Positions 26,622 to 36,113 are shown, counted from the stretch's first letter. The stretch is 64,000 nucleotides of DNA from Ruegeria meonggei (GCF_900172215.1 NZ_FWFP01000006.1:186001-250000), one strand, 5' to 3'. The notes: generated by a model not told the origin, from the sequence alone. A program made the numbers and translations.

Positions 26622-27764
26622 ATGTCTACTGCAAACACCGTCGAGCAAGAAATGCTGGCGCTCATCAACAATGAGCGCACATCCCGAGGGCTGACCCCGC
26701 TGCAACTTGAAACCCGCCTGAACGACTCGTCCGAGGATCACAGCACTTGGATGCTGGACCGGGACACGTTTAGTCACACCGGATCAGGTGGATCCAGCGC
26801 AGCCCAACGGATGGAAGATGCCGGGTTCGACTTTGACGGCAGCTGGCGCTCGGGCGAAAACATTGCCTGGCAATCAGAGCGCGGCGCCGAAGGCATCAGC
26901 GACGACGTGGACCAACTGCATCAAAGCCTGATGAACAGCCCGGGCCACCGCGCCAATATCCTGAACCCGGACTATGAATACATCGGGATCGGCATCGAAG
27001 AAGGCGATTTCAACGGCTGGGACGCAGTCATGGTGACCCAGAACTTTGCCACAACCGATGGCCAGGTCGTTCTGGACTCCGGCGATGCCCCCGTGCCACC
27101 GGTCGATATGGTGGAGGACCCTGAAACCGAAAACCCCGAAACCGACGTCACCGAGACCCCCGTGACCGAGTCAGACGAGAACACCGAGGAGCCGGAAACC
27201 GAGGTCACAGACAACGATACGCCAGCGGAAGAGACGCCTGAGGTCGACCTTCCCGACACGGATGTCACGGACGACCCCGAAGTGACCGAAACCGAAGACC
27301 CCGCCGCAGAAACCCCTGACGCCGAGGTCACGGACGCTGACGCGCCGGAAGAAGAAACGCCTGAGGTCGACGAGCCCGCCACCGGTGATCCTGAGGTGAC
27401 AGATGTCGAAGACACCGATCCCCCTGAAACCGACATCACCGATCCCGAAGGCCCGGATACTGAGACGCCGGGGACAGATGTCACTGACGCCACCACTGGT
27501 GATTGTTTCGACGTCGAAGCGTTTCTGGCGGCAATCGAAGGGTTCGTGAACGACTTGCTGGTTCTGGTCGATGATTTCAGGCTGACCGACACCGAGATGG
27601 CCACAACAGACCCTATGGAAAGCGACGATTTCATGCTGGCCGGGGACTTCTGCGATGACACCAAAACCATCGAGGATATCACGCCGGGTGGCGGCGCGGC
27701 CCAGCTTGAGACTTCGTTCATACCGATCTTGGTGGAAGACGGGTGCATGATGGACTTTGTCTAA
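26622..27764 (+). CDS. CAP (SCP/PR-1) domain protein with acidic Thr/Glu/Asp/Pro repeat region
   Basis: The 380 residues split into a CAP domain (about 1-148), an acidic low-complexity region (about 158-290) and a C-terminal ~90-residue part. The CAP domain has the expected sites: EDHSTWM, FSHTG, GENIAW and GHRANIL. The acidic region repeats units such as EVTD, EETPEVD and DVTD, with a ~30-residue near-duplication, and holds no cysteine or aromatic residue. There is no signal peptide. The C-terminus ends CMMDFV, resembling the DFVF end of the RTX paralogue downstream, so type I secretion is a reasonable inference. It is a tandem paralogue of the next gene. Confidence 0.82.
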   Translation: MSTANTVEQEMLALINNERTSRGLTPLQLETRLNDSSEDHSTWMLDRDTFSHTGSGGSSAAQRMEDAGFDFDGSWRSGENIAWQSERGAEGISDDVDQLHQSLMNSPGHRANILNPDYEYIGIGIEEGDFNGWDAVMVTQNFATTDGQVVLDSGDAPVPPVDMVEDPETENPETDVTETPVTESDENTEEPETEVTDNDTPAEETPEVDLPDTDVTDDPEVTETEDPAAETPDAEVTDADAPEEETPEVDEPATGDPEVTDVEDTDPPETDITDPEGPDTETPGTDVTDATTGDCFDVEAFLAAIEGFVNDLLVLVDDFRLTDTEMATTDPMESDDFMLAGDFCDDTKTIEDITPGGGAAQLETSFIPILVEDGCMMDFV

Positions 27765-27968
27765 AGTCTCAGCCAGATACGCGACGCATCGGAACGGTGC
27801 GTCGCGACACCGGAAAAGAGCAGTTTGCGCAGTTTTCTGCACAAATAGGGCGAACCCGACGGTGGCAATTCGCCTAAAAGGCGGGGCGGTCCAGTTTGCG
27901 ACTATATCCCGCCAAATTCTCGCCATTAATGTCCCGCCAAAATAACTCAATCTATTGGAGGCAGAATC

Positions 27969-29162
27969 ATGTCAACGGCCAGCACCCTGGAAAGGCAGAT
28001 GCTTGCATTGATCAATGCAGAGCGCGCGCAAGCAGGGCTTGCTCCTGTCCGGCTTGAACTTCGGCTGAACGACGCGGCAGAAGACCACAGCAAATGGATG
28101 CTGAACGTGGATCAGTTCAGCCATACTGGTGCCGGGGGTTCCCAACCCTGGGACCGCATGGGCAGTGCCGGTTTTAACTTTTCAGGCAGCTGGCGCGCGA
28201 CCGAGAATATTGCATGGCAAAGCGTGCGCGGTGCTCCGGGTCTGTCTGACGATGTACAGGATCTGCACAACGGTCTGATGAACAGCTCCGGCCACCGGGC
28301 CAACATCCTTGATCCGAACGTGACCGTCGTTGGCATCGGTATCGAGGTTGGGAACTACAACGGCGTAAATGCCATCATGGTGACACAGAACTTTGCCCGG
28401 ACGTCCGCGCCGGTGCAATTGGACAATGGCGGAACAGGCCAGGGTGGCACACCCGTACCTGATCCGGTGGACCCCGCACCAACAGGTCCTTTGTTTGTCG
28501 CGGCCGGAACCAACGGATCCGGGGCGAATGACTGGTTTGCCTTGAAAGCGGGGCAATCCGGAAGACTGGATGGCTTTGACGGGGACGATACGCTGTTCGG
28601 GCAAAGCGGTCACGATGTTCTGGTTGGTCGCCAGGGGAAAGACACTCTACGAGGGCTCGATGGAAACGACGTCCTGAATGGCGGCCGCGATGATGACGAT
28701 CTGAACGGCGGCAATGGCAATGATGTGCTCCGCGGTGGAGGTCAAAACGACAAGCTCGTCGGAGCTACAGGACATGATCAGCTCTTTGGTGGCGCTGGAA
28801 ACGACTTTTTGCATGGAGGATCTGGCAACGACCTGCTGATAGGCCATGGCGGCAATGATCGTCTGGTCGGAGGCGGCGGAAATGACCAATTGCTCGGCGG
28901 CGCAGGAGACGACGTGATGATCGGTGGAAGCGGCGCCGACAACTTTGTGTTCATGACGGGCAAGGACCGGGTAAAGGACTTTTCAGACGGAGATCGGGTT
29001 ATTCTGACACCATCGCAGACCATCAACAGCTACGCTGACCTGATGAACAACCACATCCGGCAATCCGGCAGTGACGTCATCATCAATGACGGACAAGGAA
29101 ACGAAATGATCCTGGAGAATACTTTGCTCTCCAGCCTCGATAACAACGACTTTGTTTTCTAA
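27969..29162 (+). CDS. CAP (SCP/PR-1) domain protein with RTX calcium-binding repeats
   Basis: This 397-residue protein has a CAP domain (1-145; EDHSKWM, FSHTG, TENIAW, GHRANIL), a proline/glycine linker (150-175) and about 14 RTX nonapeptides (residues ~202-328) such as GGAGNDFLH and GGSGNDLLI. A ~70-residue C-terminal secretion domain ends NNDFVF. RTX repeats and no N-terminal signal indicate calcium-dependent export by a type I system, whose ABC, adaptor and TolC genes are not in this window. ATTGGAGGCAGAATC precedes the ATG. The CAP domain closely resembles that of the previous gene. Function outside the cell is unknown. Confidence 0.9.
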   Translation: MSTASTLERQMLALINAERAQAGLAPVRLELRLNDAAEDHSKWMLNVDQFSHTGAGGSQPWDRMGSAGFNFSGSWRATENIAWQSVRGAPGLSDDVQDLHNGLMNSSGHRANILDPNVTVVGIGIEVGNYNGVNAIMVTQNFARTSAPVQLDNGGTGQGGTPVPDPVDPAPTGPLFVAAGTNGSGANDWFALKAGQSGRLDGFDGDDTLFGQSGHDVLVGRQGKDTLRGLDGNDVLNGGRDDDDLNGGNGNDVLRGGGQNDKLVGATGHDQLFGGAGNDFLHGGSGNDLLIGHGGNDRLVGGGGNDQLLGGAGDDVMIGGSGADNFVFMTGKDRVKDFSDGDRVILTPSQTINSYADLMNNHIRQSGSDVIINDGQGNEMILENTLLSSLDNNDFVF

Positions 29163-29186
29163 GCCACACTCTTGCTCGCGAACCCC

Positions 29187-29213
29187 AAAGCCCCCGATTC
29201 GGGGGCTTTTTTT
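29187..29213 (+). terminator. Strong intrinsic terminator after the RTX CAP gene
   Basis: AAAGCCCCCG (29187-29196) pairs with CGGGGGCTTT (29200-29209) around ATT, followed by a T-run to 29213. The next gene converges and ends at 29216, so the hairpin may act on both strands. Confidence 0.85.
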
Positions 29214-29215
29214 AG

Positions 29216-30139
29216 TTAATAGATCTTGGGCACGTGCAATTCGTCCGGCAGGATACGGCGTTCGTATTCCGGATTGTATTTGCGATCCGGAAGATCGACC
29301 TTTTCCTGCGGCACGTCTGCATAGGGAACTTTGGTCAAAAGATGCTCGATACAATTGAGACGCTCGCGCTTCTTGTCATTGCCTTCAACAATATACCACG
29401 GCGCTTCGGGGATGTTGGTGCGGAACAGCATGTCTTCCTTGGCCTTAGTATAGGCTTCCCAGCGGATTCGGGATTCCAAATCCATCGGGGACAATTTCCA
29501 CTGTTTCATCGGATCGTGGATGCGCATCAGGAACCGCAGCTGCTGTTCTTCATCGGTGATCGAGAACCAGTACTTCAGTAGGATGATCCCCGACCGAACC
29601 AGCATCCGTTCGAATTCGGGAACGTCCTGAAAGAACTGTCCCACCTGATCATCGCTGGCAAAGCCCATTACCCGTTCGACCCCGGCGCGGTTGTACCAGG
29701 ACCGGTCGAACAGCACGATTTCACCGGCGGCGGGCAGGTGCGGCACATAGCGTTGGAAATACCACTGGCTCTGTTCGCGACGGCTGGGAGCTGGAAGGGC
29801 AACCACGCGCGCCACCCTCGGGTTCAGACGCTGTGTGATGCGTTTGATCACGCCGCCCTTGCCTGCGCTATCGCGGCCTTCGAACAGAATGCAGACCTTG
29901 GCCCCGGTATGCTGCACCCAATCCTGCACTTTGATCAATTCGGCCTGCAGGCGCAGCAGATTGCGGAAATAGACCTTGCGGTCCAGCATATCGGGATGCT
30001 GATCCTTATAGATCTTGCGAATTTCCATCGAGAGCATGGGTTCGCTGAATTCGATCTCAAAATCTTCGTCCAGCGTGTCTTCCAACTCGGCTTCCAACCA
30101 GTCTTTCGGGGCGTATTCGTTTTCGTAAGCCAAGGTCAT
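29216..30139 (-). CDS. ppk2: Polyphosphate kinase 2
   Basis: This 307-residue P-loop kinase has a Walker A motif GRDSAGKGG near residue 88, LNPRVARVVALPAPSRREQSQWYFQRY, and FDRSWYNRAGVERVMGF with the lid-module arginines. It is the single-domain PPK2 type that uses polyphosphate to phosphorylate nucleoside diphosphates or the reverse. An acidic N-terminal extension (residues 12-35) precedes the core. I chose the ATG at 30139 with AAGGAA upstream; a GTG at 30187 would add 16 residues. Confidence 0.92.
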   Translation of the reverse strand: MTLAYENEYAPKDWLEAELEDTLDEDFEIEFSEPMLSMEIRKIYKDQHPDMLDRKVYFRNLLRLQAELIKVQDWVQHTGAKVCILFEGRDSAGKGGVIKRITQRLNPRVARVVALPAPSRREQSQWYFQRYVPHLPAAGEIVLFDRSWYNRAGVERVMGFASDDQVGQFFQDVPEFERMLVRSGIILLKYWFSITDEEQQLRFLMRIHDPMKQWKLSPMDLESRIRWEAYTKAKEDMLFRTNIPEAPWYIVEGNDKKRERLNCIEHLLTKVPYADVPQEKVDLPDRKYNPEYERRILPDELHVPKIY

Positions 30140-30427
30140 TTCCTTATCGTCTGTCGGGTTCGGACCGTAATAGGCGCATGTAAACACCTGATGTCATCAG
30201 AGCAATTGATGAATAACCCTATTCAAGCCGGCGCTGCGCGCAACAGCTGGATCAAGGTAATGCATAAGGGTGTCCGGCCTTTCTCCTTATTTGGACCCGC
30301 TTAACGCTAGATACAACCGTCAGAGTTGACGCATTGCCAACAACTTGGTGAAATCTGACCTCTTGCAGCCTTGCAATGGGCCAGGGTGTGACGGCATCAA
30401 GGGCTTCGAAACAACCTTGAGATTTTC

Positions 30428-31267
30428 GTGGCCCATTTCCTTTCCCTTCTGCCGATGGTCTGGCCTTGGCTAATCCTGATGGCCGCGCAGGTCAGTGGGG
30501 TGTCCGGCAGGCAAGCTCTGGGCCTGACCTTGCTGACGGTCTTTGGCGGCGTGGCACTGGCGCTTGGCCTTGTCACACCGCTCGCCGCTATAATCGCCGC
30601 GATTGGCCCGCTGGGCGCGGGCATGCTACATCGTCTTTCCGGGAGAGTTGCACTGCTGGGGCATCTGGCGCTGGTCCTGTGGAGCCTTGCGCTGGGGGCG
30701 CATCTGGTGCCCGGCTTTCACAACTTGTTGGTTCTGGATCAGGTCCAAGCCGGGCTCGATAGCACCACATTCACGCTGCACCTGAACCTCGACAAGCCGC
30801 TGGTTCTGTTCGCCGTTCTGCTGGCCTGGCCCGGAATGACACGCAATGTGCTACCTACCCGAGTGATGCCGCTGGTCGCGGGCCTCACGATCCTGCCGGC
30901 TCTTTTTCTTCTTGGGCTCGCAACGGGTGCTGTCCGGCCCGAATTTGGCTTGCCGCATTGGTGGCTGATATTCGCTTTAGCCAACTTGTTTCTGACCTGC
31001 TTAACCGAAGAGGCGTTTTTTCGCGGCTACCTGCAATCGGCCATTGCCTCCCAACTCGGGGCGCCGATTGCCATTGCCGCTGCCAGCCTGCTGTTCGGTC
31101 TGGCCCATTTCGGCGGTGGCCCCGCGCTGGTTGTCTTTGCTGCAATCCTCGGGGGCGCGTGTGGTTTGGGGTATTACGCGACCGGACGGCTATGGGTGCC
31201 GGTTTTGATGCATTTCGGATTTAACGTCCTGCATCTGGTCCTGTTTACCTACCCTGCCCCGGCCTGA
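30428..31267 (+). CDS. CPBP family intramembrane glutamic endopeptidase (CAAX-protease-like)
   Basis: This ~279-residue protein has about eight hydrophobic segments. The conserved motifs are in the C-terminal half: EEAFFRGYLQ (EExxxR), the LFGLAHFGG histidine, and the HFGFNVLHL (HxxxN) segment. Members cleave membrane-embedded or prenylated substrates, or act in bacteriocin immunity; the role here is unknown. The apparent start is GTG at 30428, with a weak ribosome binding site. It converges on the Lrp-type regulator, with three bases between the stops. Confidence 0.85.
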   Translation: MAHFLSLLPMVWPWLILMAAQVSGVSGRQALGLTLLTVFGGVALALGLVTPLAAIIAAIGPLGAGMLHRLSGRVALLGHLALVLWSLALGAHLVPGFHNLLVLDQVQAGLDSTTFTLHLNLDKPLVLFAVLLAWPGMTRNVLPTRVMPLVAGLTILPALFLLGLATGAVRPEFGLPHWWLIFALANLFLTCLTEEAFFRGYLQSAIASQLGAPIAIAAASLLFGLAHFGGGPALVVFAAILGGACGLGYYATGRLWVPVLMHFGFNVLHLVLFTYPAPA

Positions 31268-31270
31268 GCA

Positions 31271-31729
31271 TCACACCGGCAAGGCTGTGGTCTTGAACAC
31301 CGTGCGCAATGCAAATGAACTTTGCATCTGTGCCACCCTCGGCAATCGCGACAGGTATTGGCGGTGGATGCGGGCAAAATCTTCGGTATTTTCGGCGACG
31401 ACTTTCAGAATATAATCGGCCGTTCCCGCCATCAGATGGCATTCCAACACGTCGGGGATGCGGGCCACGGCCTTTTCGAACGCATCCAGAACCTCTTCGG
31501 CCTGGCCCTGCAACGTGATCTCGACAAACACCGTCGTCGGTACGTTCATTTTCCGCGCGTCCAGCAGTGCCACATAGTTCTTGATATAACCATCCGCCTC
31601 AAGCCGCTGCACCCGCCGGTGACAGGCGGAAGGGGACAGGTTTACCTGCTCGGACAGCTCCGCATTCGACATGCGGCCATTTCGCTGAAGCGCGGCTAGA
31701 ATCTTTTTATCGGTCGTATCTAGGCTCAT
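31271..31729 (-). CDS. Lrp/AsnC family transcriptional regulator
   Basis: This 152-residue protein has an N-terminal winged helix-turn-helix (DKKILAALQRNGRMSNAELSEQVNLSPSACHRRV in pattern) and a C-terminal RAM domain that binds amino acids. It is divergent from alanine dehydrogenase across 136 bases, the usual arrangement for an AldR-like activator of ald that responds to alanine. Target assignment is by context. Confidence 0.92.
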   Translation of the reverse strand: MSLDTTDKKILAALQRNGRMSNAELSEQVNLSPSACHRRVQRLEADGYIKNYVALLDARKMNVPTTVFVEITLQGQAEEVLDAFEKAVARIPDVLECHLMAGTADYILKVVAENTEDFARIHRQYLSRLPRVAQMQSSFALRTVFKTTALPV

Positions 31730-31865
31730 TCACGCAAGACCTTTGCAGAGTATTCGAAGTTTACCGGAAAATATCCCGATTAAAAGCGTGAATGCGGGCA
31801 GAGTTTCACAGAAATTGCGTCTCAAATTGCACATAATTTAGGCAGTTTATGAATGGAGACCTAAA

Positions 31866-32984
31866 ATGAAAATCGGTTGCCCCAAGGAAATCAAACCCCA
31901 GGAGTTCCGCGTTGGCATGACCCCCAACGCCGCGCAAGAGGCCGTTGCGCGAGGTCATGAGGTCCTCATCGAAACCGATGCCGGTATGGGATCGGGTTTT
32001 GACAACGATGCATACATGGCCGCCGGCGCCCGGATCGTCGACACCGCAGCCGAAGTCTTTGCCACCGCCGACATGATCGTGAAGGTCAAAGAACCCCAGG
32101 CCGTCGAGCGTAAGATGCTGCGCGAAGGCCAGCTGCTGTTCACCTATCTGCACTTGGCACCGGATCCGGATCAAACCCATGACCTGCTGTCCTCGGGCTG
32201 CACGGCCATCGCTTATGAAACCGTCACCGATGCGGCCGGAGGCCTGCCCCTGCTGGCACCGATGTCCGAGGTTGCAGGCCGTCTGGCACCGCAGGTCGGC
32301 TCGTGGACATTGCAAAAGGCCAATGGCGGCCGTGGTGTTCTGATGGGTGGCGTACCAGGCGTTGGCCCGGCGAAAGTTGTTGTGATCGGCGGCGGTGTCG
32401 TGGGCACGCATGCGGCCAAGATCGCCGCTGGCATGGGTGCTGATGTCACCGTGCTGGACCGTTCGCTGCCGCGCCTGCGGTATCTGGACGATGTCTTTGG
32501 CAACACGTTCAACAACCAGTACTCGACGGCAGGTGCAACGGCTGAACTGATCCAGACGGCCGACATGGTGATCGGCGCGGTGCTGATCCCAGGCGCTGCG
32601 GCCCCCAAACTGGTGACCCGCGCGCAATTGTCGACCATGAAACCGGGCGCGGTTCTGGTGGATGTGGCCATCGACCAAGGCGGCTGCTTTGAAACCTCGA
32701 AGGCCACCACCCATGCCGATCCGATCTATGAGGTGGACGGCATCATGCATTACTGTGTGGCCAACATGCCCGGCGCGGTTGCGCGCACTTCGACCATTGC
32801 GCTGGGGAATGCGACGATGCCGTTCCTGCTGTCACTGGCCGACAAAGGCTGGAAACAAGCCTGCCAGGACGACCCACATCTGCTGGCAGGTTTGAACGTT
32901 CATGCCGGTCAGCTGACCTATTACGCGGTTGGCAAAGCACTGGGGATCGACGTGGTATCCCCCAATGTGGTGATCAAGTCCTAA
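31866..32984 (+). CDS. ald: Alanine dehydrogenase
   Basis: This 372-residue NAD enzyme interconverts alanine with pyruvate and ammonia. It shows [20 protein letters not shown], the substrate-binding VKVKEP and YLHLAPD, a Rossmann segment [15 protein letters not shown], and [15 protein letters not shown] near the C-terminus. TGGAGACC precedes the ATG. It is probably controlled by the divergent Lrp-type gene. Two hairpins follow the stop. Confidence 0.96.
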   Translation: MKIGCPKEIKPQEFRVGMTPNAAQEAVARGHEVLIETDAGMGSGFDNDAYMAAGARIVDTAAEVFATADMIVKVKEPQAVERKMLREGQLLFTYLHLAPDPDQTHDLLSSGCTAIAYETVTDAAGGLPLLAPMSEVAGRLAPQVGSWTLQKANGGRGVLMGGVPGVGPAKVVVIGGGVVGTHAAKIAAGMGADVTVLDRSLPRLRYLDDVFGNTFNNQYSTAGATAELIQTADMVIGAVLIPGAAAPKLVTRAQLSTMKPGAVLVDVAIDQGGCFETSKATTHADPIYEVDGIMHYCVANMPGAVARTSTIALGNATMPFLLSLADKGWKQACQDDPHLLAGLNVHAGQLTYYAVGKALGIDVVSPNVVIKS

Positions 32985-33002
32985 GCGCTCCCGCCCCTGA
33001 AA

Positions 33003-33022
33003 ACGCCCTCTGACGAGGGCGT
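33003..33022 (+). terminator. Hairpin after ald, probable terminator
   Basis: ACGCCCTC (33003-33010) and GAGGGCGT (33015-33022) form an 8-bp stem with a TGAC loop 19 bases after the ald stop. The sequence after it, ATTACAG, lacks a real T-tract. Confidence 0.5.
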
Positions 33023-33098
33023 ATTACAGTGTTGGGCCCAGCGCCGCACCTGCGGTGCGGCGTTGTTGGTTCTTGTTCCGACGTTACCGCAAATACAA

Positions 33099-33124
33099 CG
33101 GCGCCGCGCGTCAGCGCGGCGCCG
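33099..33124. repeat. Perfect 11-bp inverted repeat between ald and mscS
   Basis: CGGCGCCGCGC (33099-33109) is mirrored by GCGCGGCGCCG (33114-33124) around GTCA. It is almost pure G and C, with no T-tract on either side. It lies 50 bases from the mscS stop and could block transcription from both sides. Confidence 0.6.
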
Positions 33125-33174
33125 GACCCAACCGGAGGAGGGCATTTTAATGCCTGATCGACGGGCGGAAGCCC

Positions 33175-33981
33175 TCACGCCTCTTTATGGATTTCCACAG
33201 AATGCGGATAGGGGATCGAAACACCCTTGGCGTCAAAGGCCTCTTTCACCGCTTTGGTGGTCTCAAACTTCACATCCCAGTAATCCGCCGCTGCGCACCA
33301 CAGGCGGGCCGTCAGATCGACCGAACTGTCACCCAGATTAGTCACCCGCACCCAAGGCTCAGGGTCTCCCAGTATGCGCGTATCGGCTTTGGCAACATCC
33401 AGAATGATCTTCATCGCCTCATCGGCGTTGTCACCGTAATCAATGCCAAAGACCAGATCGACACGTCGCGTGTCATGAGCCGAGTAGTTGGTGATGATCG
33501 ACCCCCAGGACTGTCCGTTCGGCACAATAATCTGCACATTGTCCGGCGTTACCAGTTCTGTGGTGAACAGGTTCAGATCCTTCACAGTGCCCGACGTCCC
33601 GCCTATATCGACGAATTGACCCAGCTTATACGGGCGGAAGACCACCAGCATGACACCAGCGGCAAGATCGCTAAGCGTGCCCTGCAGCGCCAGACCGATG
33701 GCCAGCGACGCGGCACCCAGAATGGCGACGATACTTGTGGCCTCGATCCCGAAAATACCCAGCACGGCAACCAGCACCATTGCCAGGATCACCCATTTCA
33801 CCAGGCTGGCAACAAAACTGCCCAGCGTCTGGTCAATATTCGGCGTTGCATTGATCCGGCGCCGGACTACACCGGCGATCGCTCCGGCAACAATCCAGCC
33901 AAGGATCAGTACGACCAACGCCTTGACCGCGTTCATAATCAGGGGGGCATAGGCACCCACCTGTGTTACGACCTCATCCAC
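33175..33981 (-). CDS. Small-conductance mechanosensitive channel (MscS family)
   Basis: This 268-residue inner-membrane channel has three N-terminal helices, the pore-lining helix AAILGAASLAIGLALQGTLSDLAAGVML in pattern, and the MscS beta domain (RPYKLGQFVDI, LVTPDNVQIIVPNGQSW, ITNYS). It opens under membrane tension to relieve hypo-osmotic stress. AAGGAG sits directly against an ATG at 33987 but six bases from GTG at 33981, so I prefer GTG. Confidence 0.92.
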   Translation of the reverse strand: MDEVVTQVGAYAPLIMNAVKALVVLILGWIVAGAIAGVVRRRINATPNIDQTLGSFVASLVKWVILAMVLVAVLGIFGIEATSIVAILGAASLAIGLALQGTLSDLAAGVMLVVFRPYKLGQFVDIGGTSGTVKDLNLFTTELVTPDNVQIIVPNGQSWGSIITNYSAHDTRRVDLVFGIDYGDNADEAMKIILDVAKADTRILGDPEPWVRVTNLGDSSVDLTARLWCAAADYWDVKFETTKAVKEAFDAKGVSIPYPHSVEIHKEA

Positions 33982-34197
33982 ACGCATCTCCTTTTCGATT
34001 CATGACAATCCCGCGTCATCAACGCGGGATGCGCGAGAGTGTGAGCGATAACCGGCTTTTGGTCTAGGTGTGAGATGCACGGCTTTTCCCCGTTGTTCCC
34101 AAATACACAGCGCCTGACCGGGAATGCACATCTATTGGGGTGGTGGGATCGCCATGCCGCGCCTACCTTTCAGACTTAGCCTTCAAAGGAGCCTCTT

Positions 34198-34896
34198 ATG
34201 CTGGATACCGCCACCCATCCCATCACCGCCCGCTGGCCCGCCACCCACCCGGACAGGATCCAGCTTTATTCCTTTCCGACCCCGAACGGTGTCAAAGCCT
34301 CGATCATGCTGGAAGAGACCGGCCTGCCCTATGAGGCGCATAAAATCACGCTGGCCGATGCGGATGTCAAAAGCCCTGCCTTCCTGTCGCTAAACCCCAA
34401 CAACAAGATCCCCGCCATTATCGATCCGAACGGCCCTGACGCAGAGCCTCTGGCCCTGTTCGAAAGCGGCGCGATCCTTTTGTATCTAGCCGAGAAGACC
34501 GGGCAGTTTCTGGGCAAGACCAAGGCCGACAAGTACCGCGTCACCCAATGGCTGATGTTCCAGATGGGTGGTGTTGGGCCGATGTTCGGGCAGTTGGGCT
34601 ATTTCTTCAAATTCGCAGGCAGCGAGATCGAAGACCCCCGCCCACGTGACCGATACATCGCCGAGGCTAAACGCCTGCTGAACGTCCTGAACCAGCAACT
34701 GGACGGTCAGGACTGGATTGCCGGGGAGTATTCAATCGCGGATATGGCAATCGCACCCTGGCTGCGCGGGCTGGACTATTACGGCGTGAAAGAAACTGTT
34801 GGCTGGGAAGACCACACCAACGTGATGGCCTATCTGGATCGCTTTCTGGATCGACCCGCCGTTCAAAAAGGCCTTGTGACCCCCGCACGAGACTGA
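34198..34896 (+). CDS. Glutathione S-transferase family protein, YfcG-like
   Basis: This 232-residue protein has a thioredoxin-fold N-terminal domain with the active-site region YSFPTPNGVKASIMLEE, a cis-proline KIPAI, and the glutathione-binding ESGAILLYLAEKTG. A helical C-terminal domain follows. The TPNG sequence is that of YfcG/YghU-type disulfide-bond oxidoreductases. AAAGGAGCCTCTT precedes the ATG at ideal distance. Confidence 0.92.
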   Translation: MLDTATHPITARWPATHPDRIQLYSFPTPNGVKASIMLEETGLPYEAHKITLADADVKSPAFLSLNPNNKIPAIIDPNGPDAEPLALFESGAILLYLAEKTGQFLGKTKADKYRVTQWLMFQMGGVGPMFGQLGYFFKFAGSEIEDPRPRDRYIAEAKRLLNVLNQQLDGQDWIAGEYSIADMAIAPWLRGLDYYGVKETVGWEDHTNVMAYLDRFLDRPAVQKGLVTPARD

Positions 34897-34905
34897 GCCG
34901 TGTCA

Positions 34906-34931
34906 GGTGGATGCCCAACCCGGCATCCACC
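34906..34931. terminator. Hairpin between the convergent GST and ytoQ genes
   Basis: GGTGGATGCC (34906-34915) pairs perfectly with GGCATCCACC (34922-34931) around CAACCC. It lies between the two stops. The T content after it is low on both strands, so termination strength is uncertain. Confidence 0.5.
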
Positions 34932-34942
34932 AATTCCTTGGC

Positions 34943-35392
34943 CTAGTCCGGCAGTTTACCGGTCAGCACATAGCGCAGCACGTCCACAACCTGCGCAGGC
35001 TGCTCGGCCACGGCCAGCGCGGCGGCGTCGACCTCTTTCAGCGCATGTTGATGATCGGGGCCGTGCAAAACGATCAGGGATTTGCCCAGCGCCGCCGCAT
35101 AGCCTGCGTCAAAGGCTGCGTTCCACTGTTTGTATTTCTCACCAAACCGCACGACGACCACATCCGCATCCGCGATGCCCTTGCGGGTGCGGATGGCATT
35201 GACCATCGCACCCTTGTGGTCGTGCCAGTATTTGTTCGGCTCCGCGCCCAGTACGGCCACGCCGCAATCGTCGCTGGCCTCGTGGTTGGTGACAGGGCTG
35301 TTGAACGTGATGTCCAACCCCTGCGCACCGTCGATAATCTGTTCGCGCCAATCGGTGTGGATTTCTCCGGACAGATAGACATTCAGGCCCAT
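34943..35392 (-). CDS. YtoQ family protein
   Basis: This 149-residue soluble protein has NVYLSGEIHTDWREQII at the N-terminus, FNSPVTNHEASD, and DADVVVVRFGEKYKQWNAAFDAGYAAALGK. This matches the YtoQ family, which resembles nucleoside 2-deoxyribosyltransferases in fold; activity is not established. GGAGTTTACC precedes the ATG. Confidence 0.87.
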   Translation of the reverse strand: MGLNVYLSGEIHTDWREQIIDGAQGLDITFNSPVTNHEASDDCGVAVLGAEPNKYWHDHKGAMVNAIRTRKGIADADVVVVRFGEKYKQWNAAFDAGYAAALGKSLIVLHGPDHQHALKEVDAAALAVAEQPAQVVDVLRYVLTGKLPD

Positions 35393-35480
35393 GGTAAACT
35401 CCGCTGCTGTGTTACGACCTATTTAAGGCGCAATTGGCCACAGCCCAATGCGGAATGTGCAGAAAACACCGCCGTGCCTG

Positions 35481-36113
35481 TCAAATCTTTCGGGCAACCA
35501 GAAACCGCCGCCCGTTGCGGGCCGGAAAACTGTCGCGTTCGACGATCTCAAAACCGGCCTGTTCGATGGTGGCATCCAAGTCCGCTTCGGATAGAAAGCG
35601 CACAAATGGCGCTTTGCCGAAAAATTGCATGACCGGCAGCGCCAGCCGGATAGCCAGATACTGCATGCCTCCACCGTGCTGAGGCGGGCAGAATGTCTTT
35701 GAGATGAACAATCCGCGCGGTTTTAGAACCGAATGGACCTGGGCCAACGCGCTGTCGAGGTCCTCAACCAGGTGCAGCAGATTGAACGCCAGCGCCACAT
35801 CATAGGACCATGCAGGAGGGCGGGTCGCGTCGGCTTCGACAAAGGCGACGTTTTCGATGTTCTGCTCGGCCGCGTTTTTGCGCCCCACCGCCAACATGCC
35901 AGGGGACAAATCGCTTGCGGTGATCGTATCGACGTAACCAGAAAGGCGCAGAGCGGTCATGCCGGTACCGCAGCCCAGTTCCAGCACATCGTCGGTTTTC
36001 TTCAGATAGGTGGCCGTCCGCGCAAGCGTATGTTCATACGCGGCCATATCCTTGATAGGGGAACGCGCGTATTTCGCGGCCACGCCGTCCCAGAATTTCA
36101 CAGCGGTGGTCAT
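35481..36113 (-). CDS. Class I SAM-dependent methyltransferase
   Basis: This 210-residue methyltransferase has motif I DVLELGCGTGMTAL near residue 46, SDLSPGMLAVGR (acidic residue after strand 2) and the ALAFNLLHLVEDLDSAL segment. The substrate is unknown; the layout resembles small-molecule methyltransferases of the UbiE/Coq5 style. AAAGGAGACCCCA precedes ATG at 36113. It is divergent from a LysR regulator, which may control it. Confidence 0.88.
   Translation of the reverse strand: MTTAVKFWDGVAAKYARSPIKDMAAYEHTLARTATYLKKTDDVLELGCGTGMTALRLSGYVDTITASDLSPGMLAVGRKNAAEQNIENVAFVEADATRPPAWSYDVALAFNLLHLVEDLDSALAQVHSVLKPRGLFISKTFCPPQHGGGMQYLAIRLALPVMQFFGKAPFVRFLSEADLDATIEQAGFEIVERDSFPARNGRRFLVARKI

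Noticed and set aside
27780..27806. Terminator after the first CAP gene
   Set aside because: A 9-bp stem CGCGACGCA/TGCGTCGCG exists 13 bases after the stop, but no T-run follows. I do not call it a terminator.
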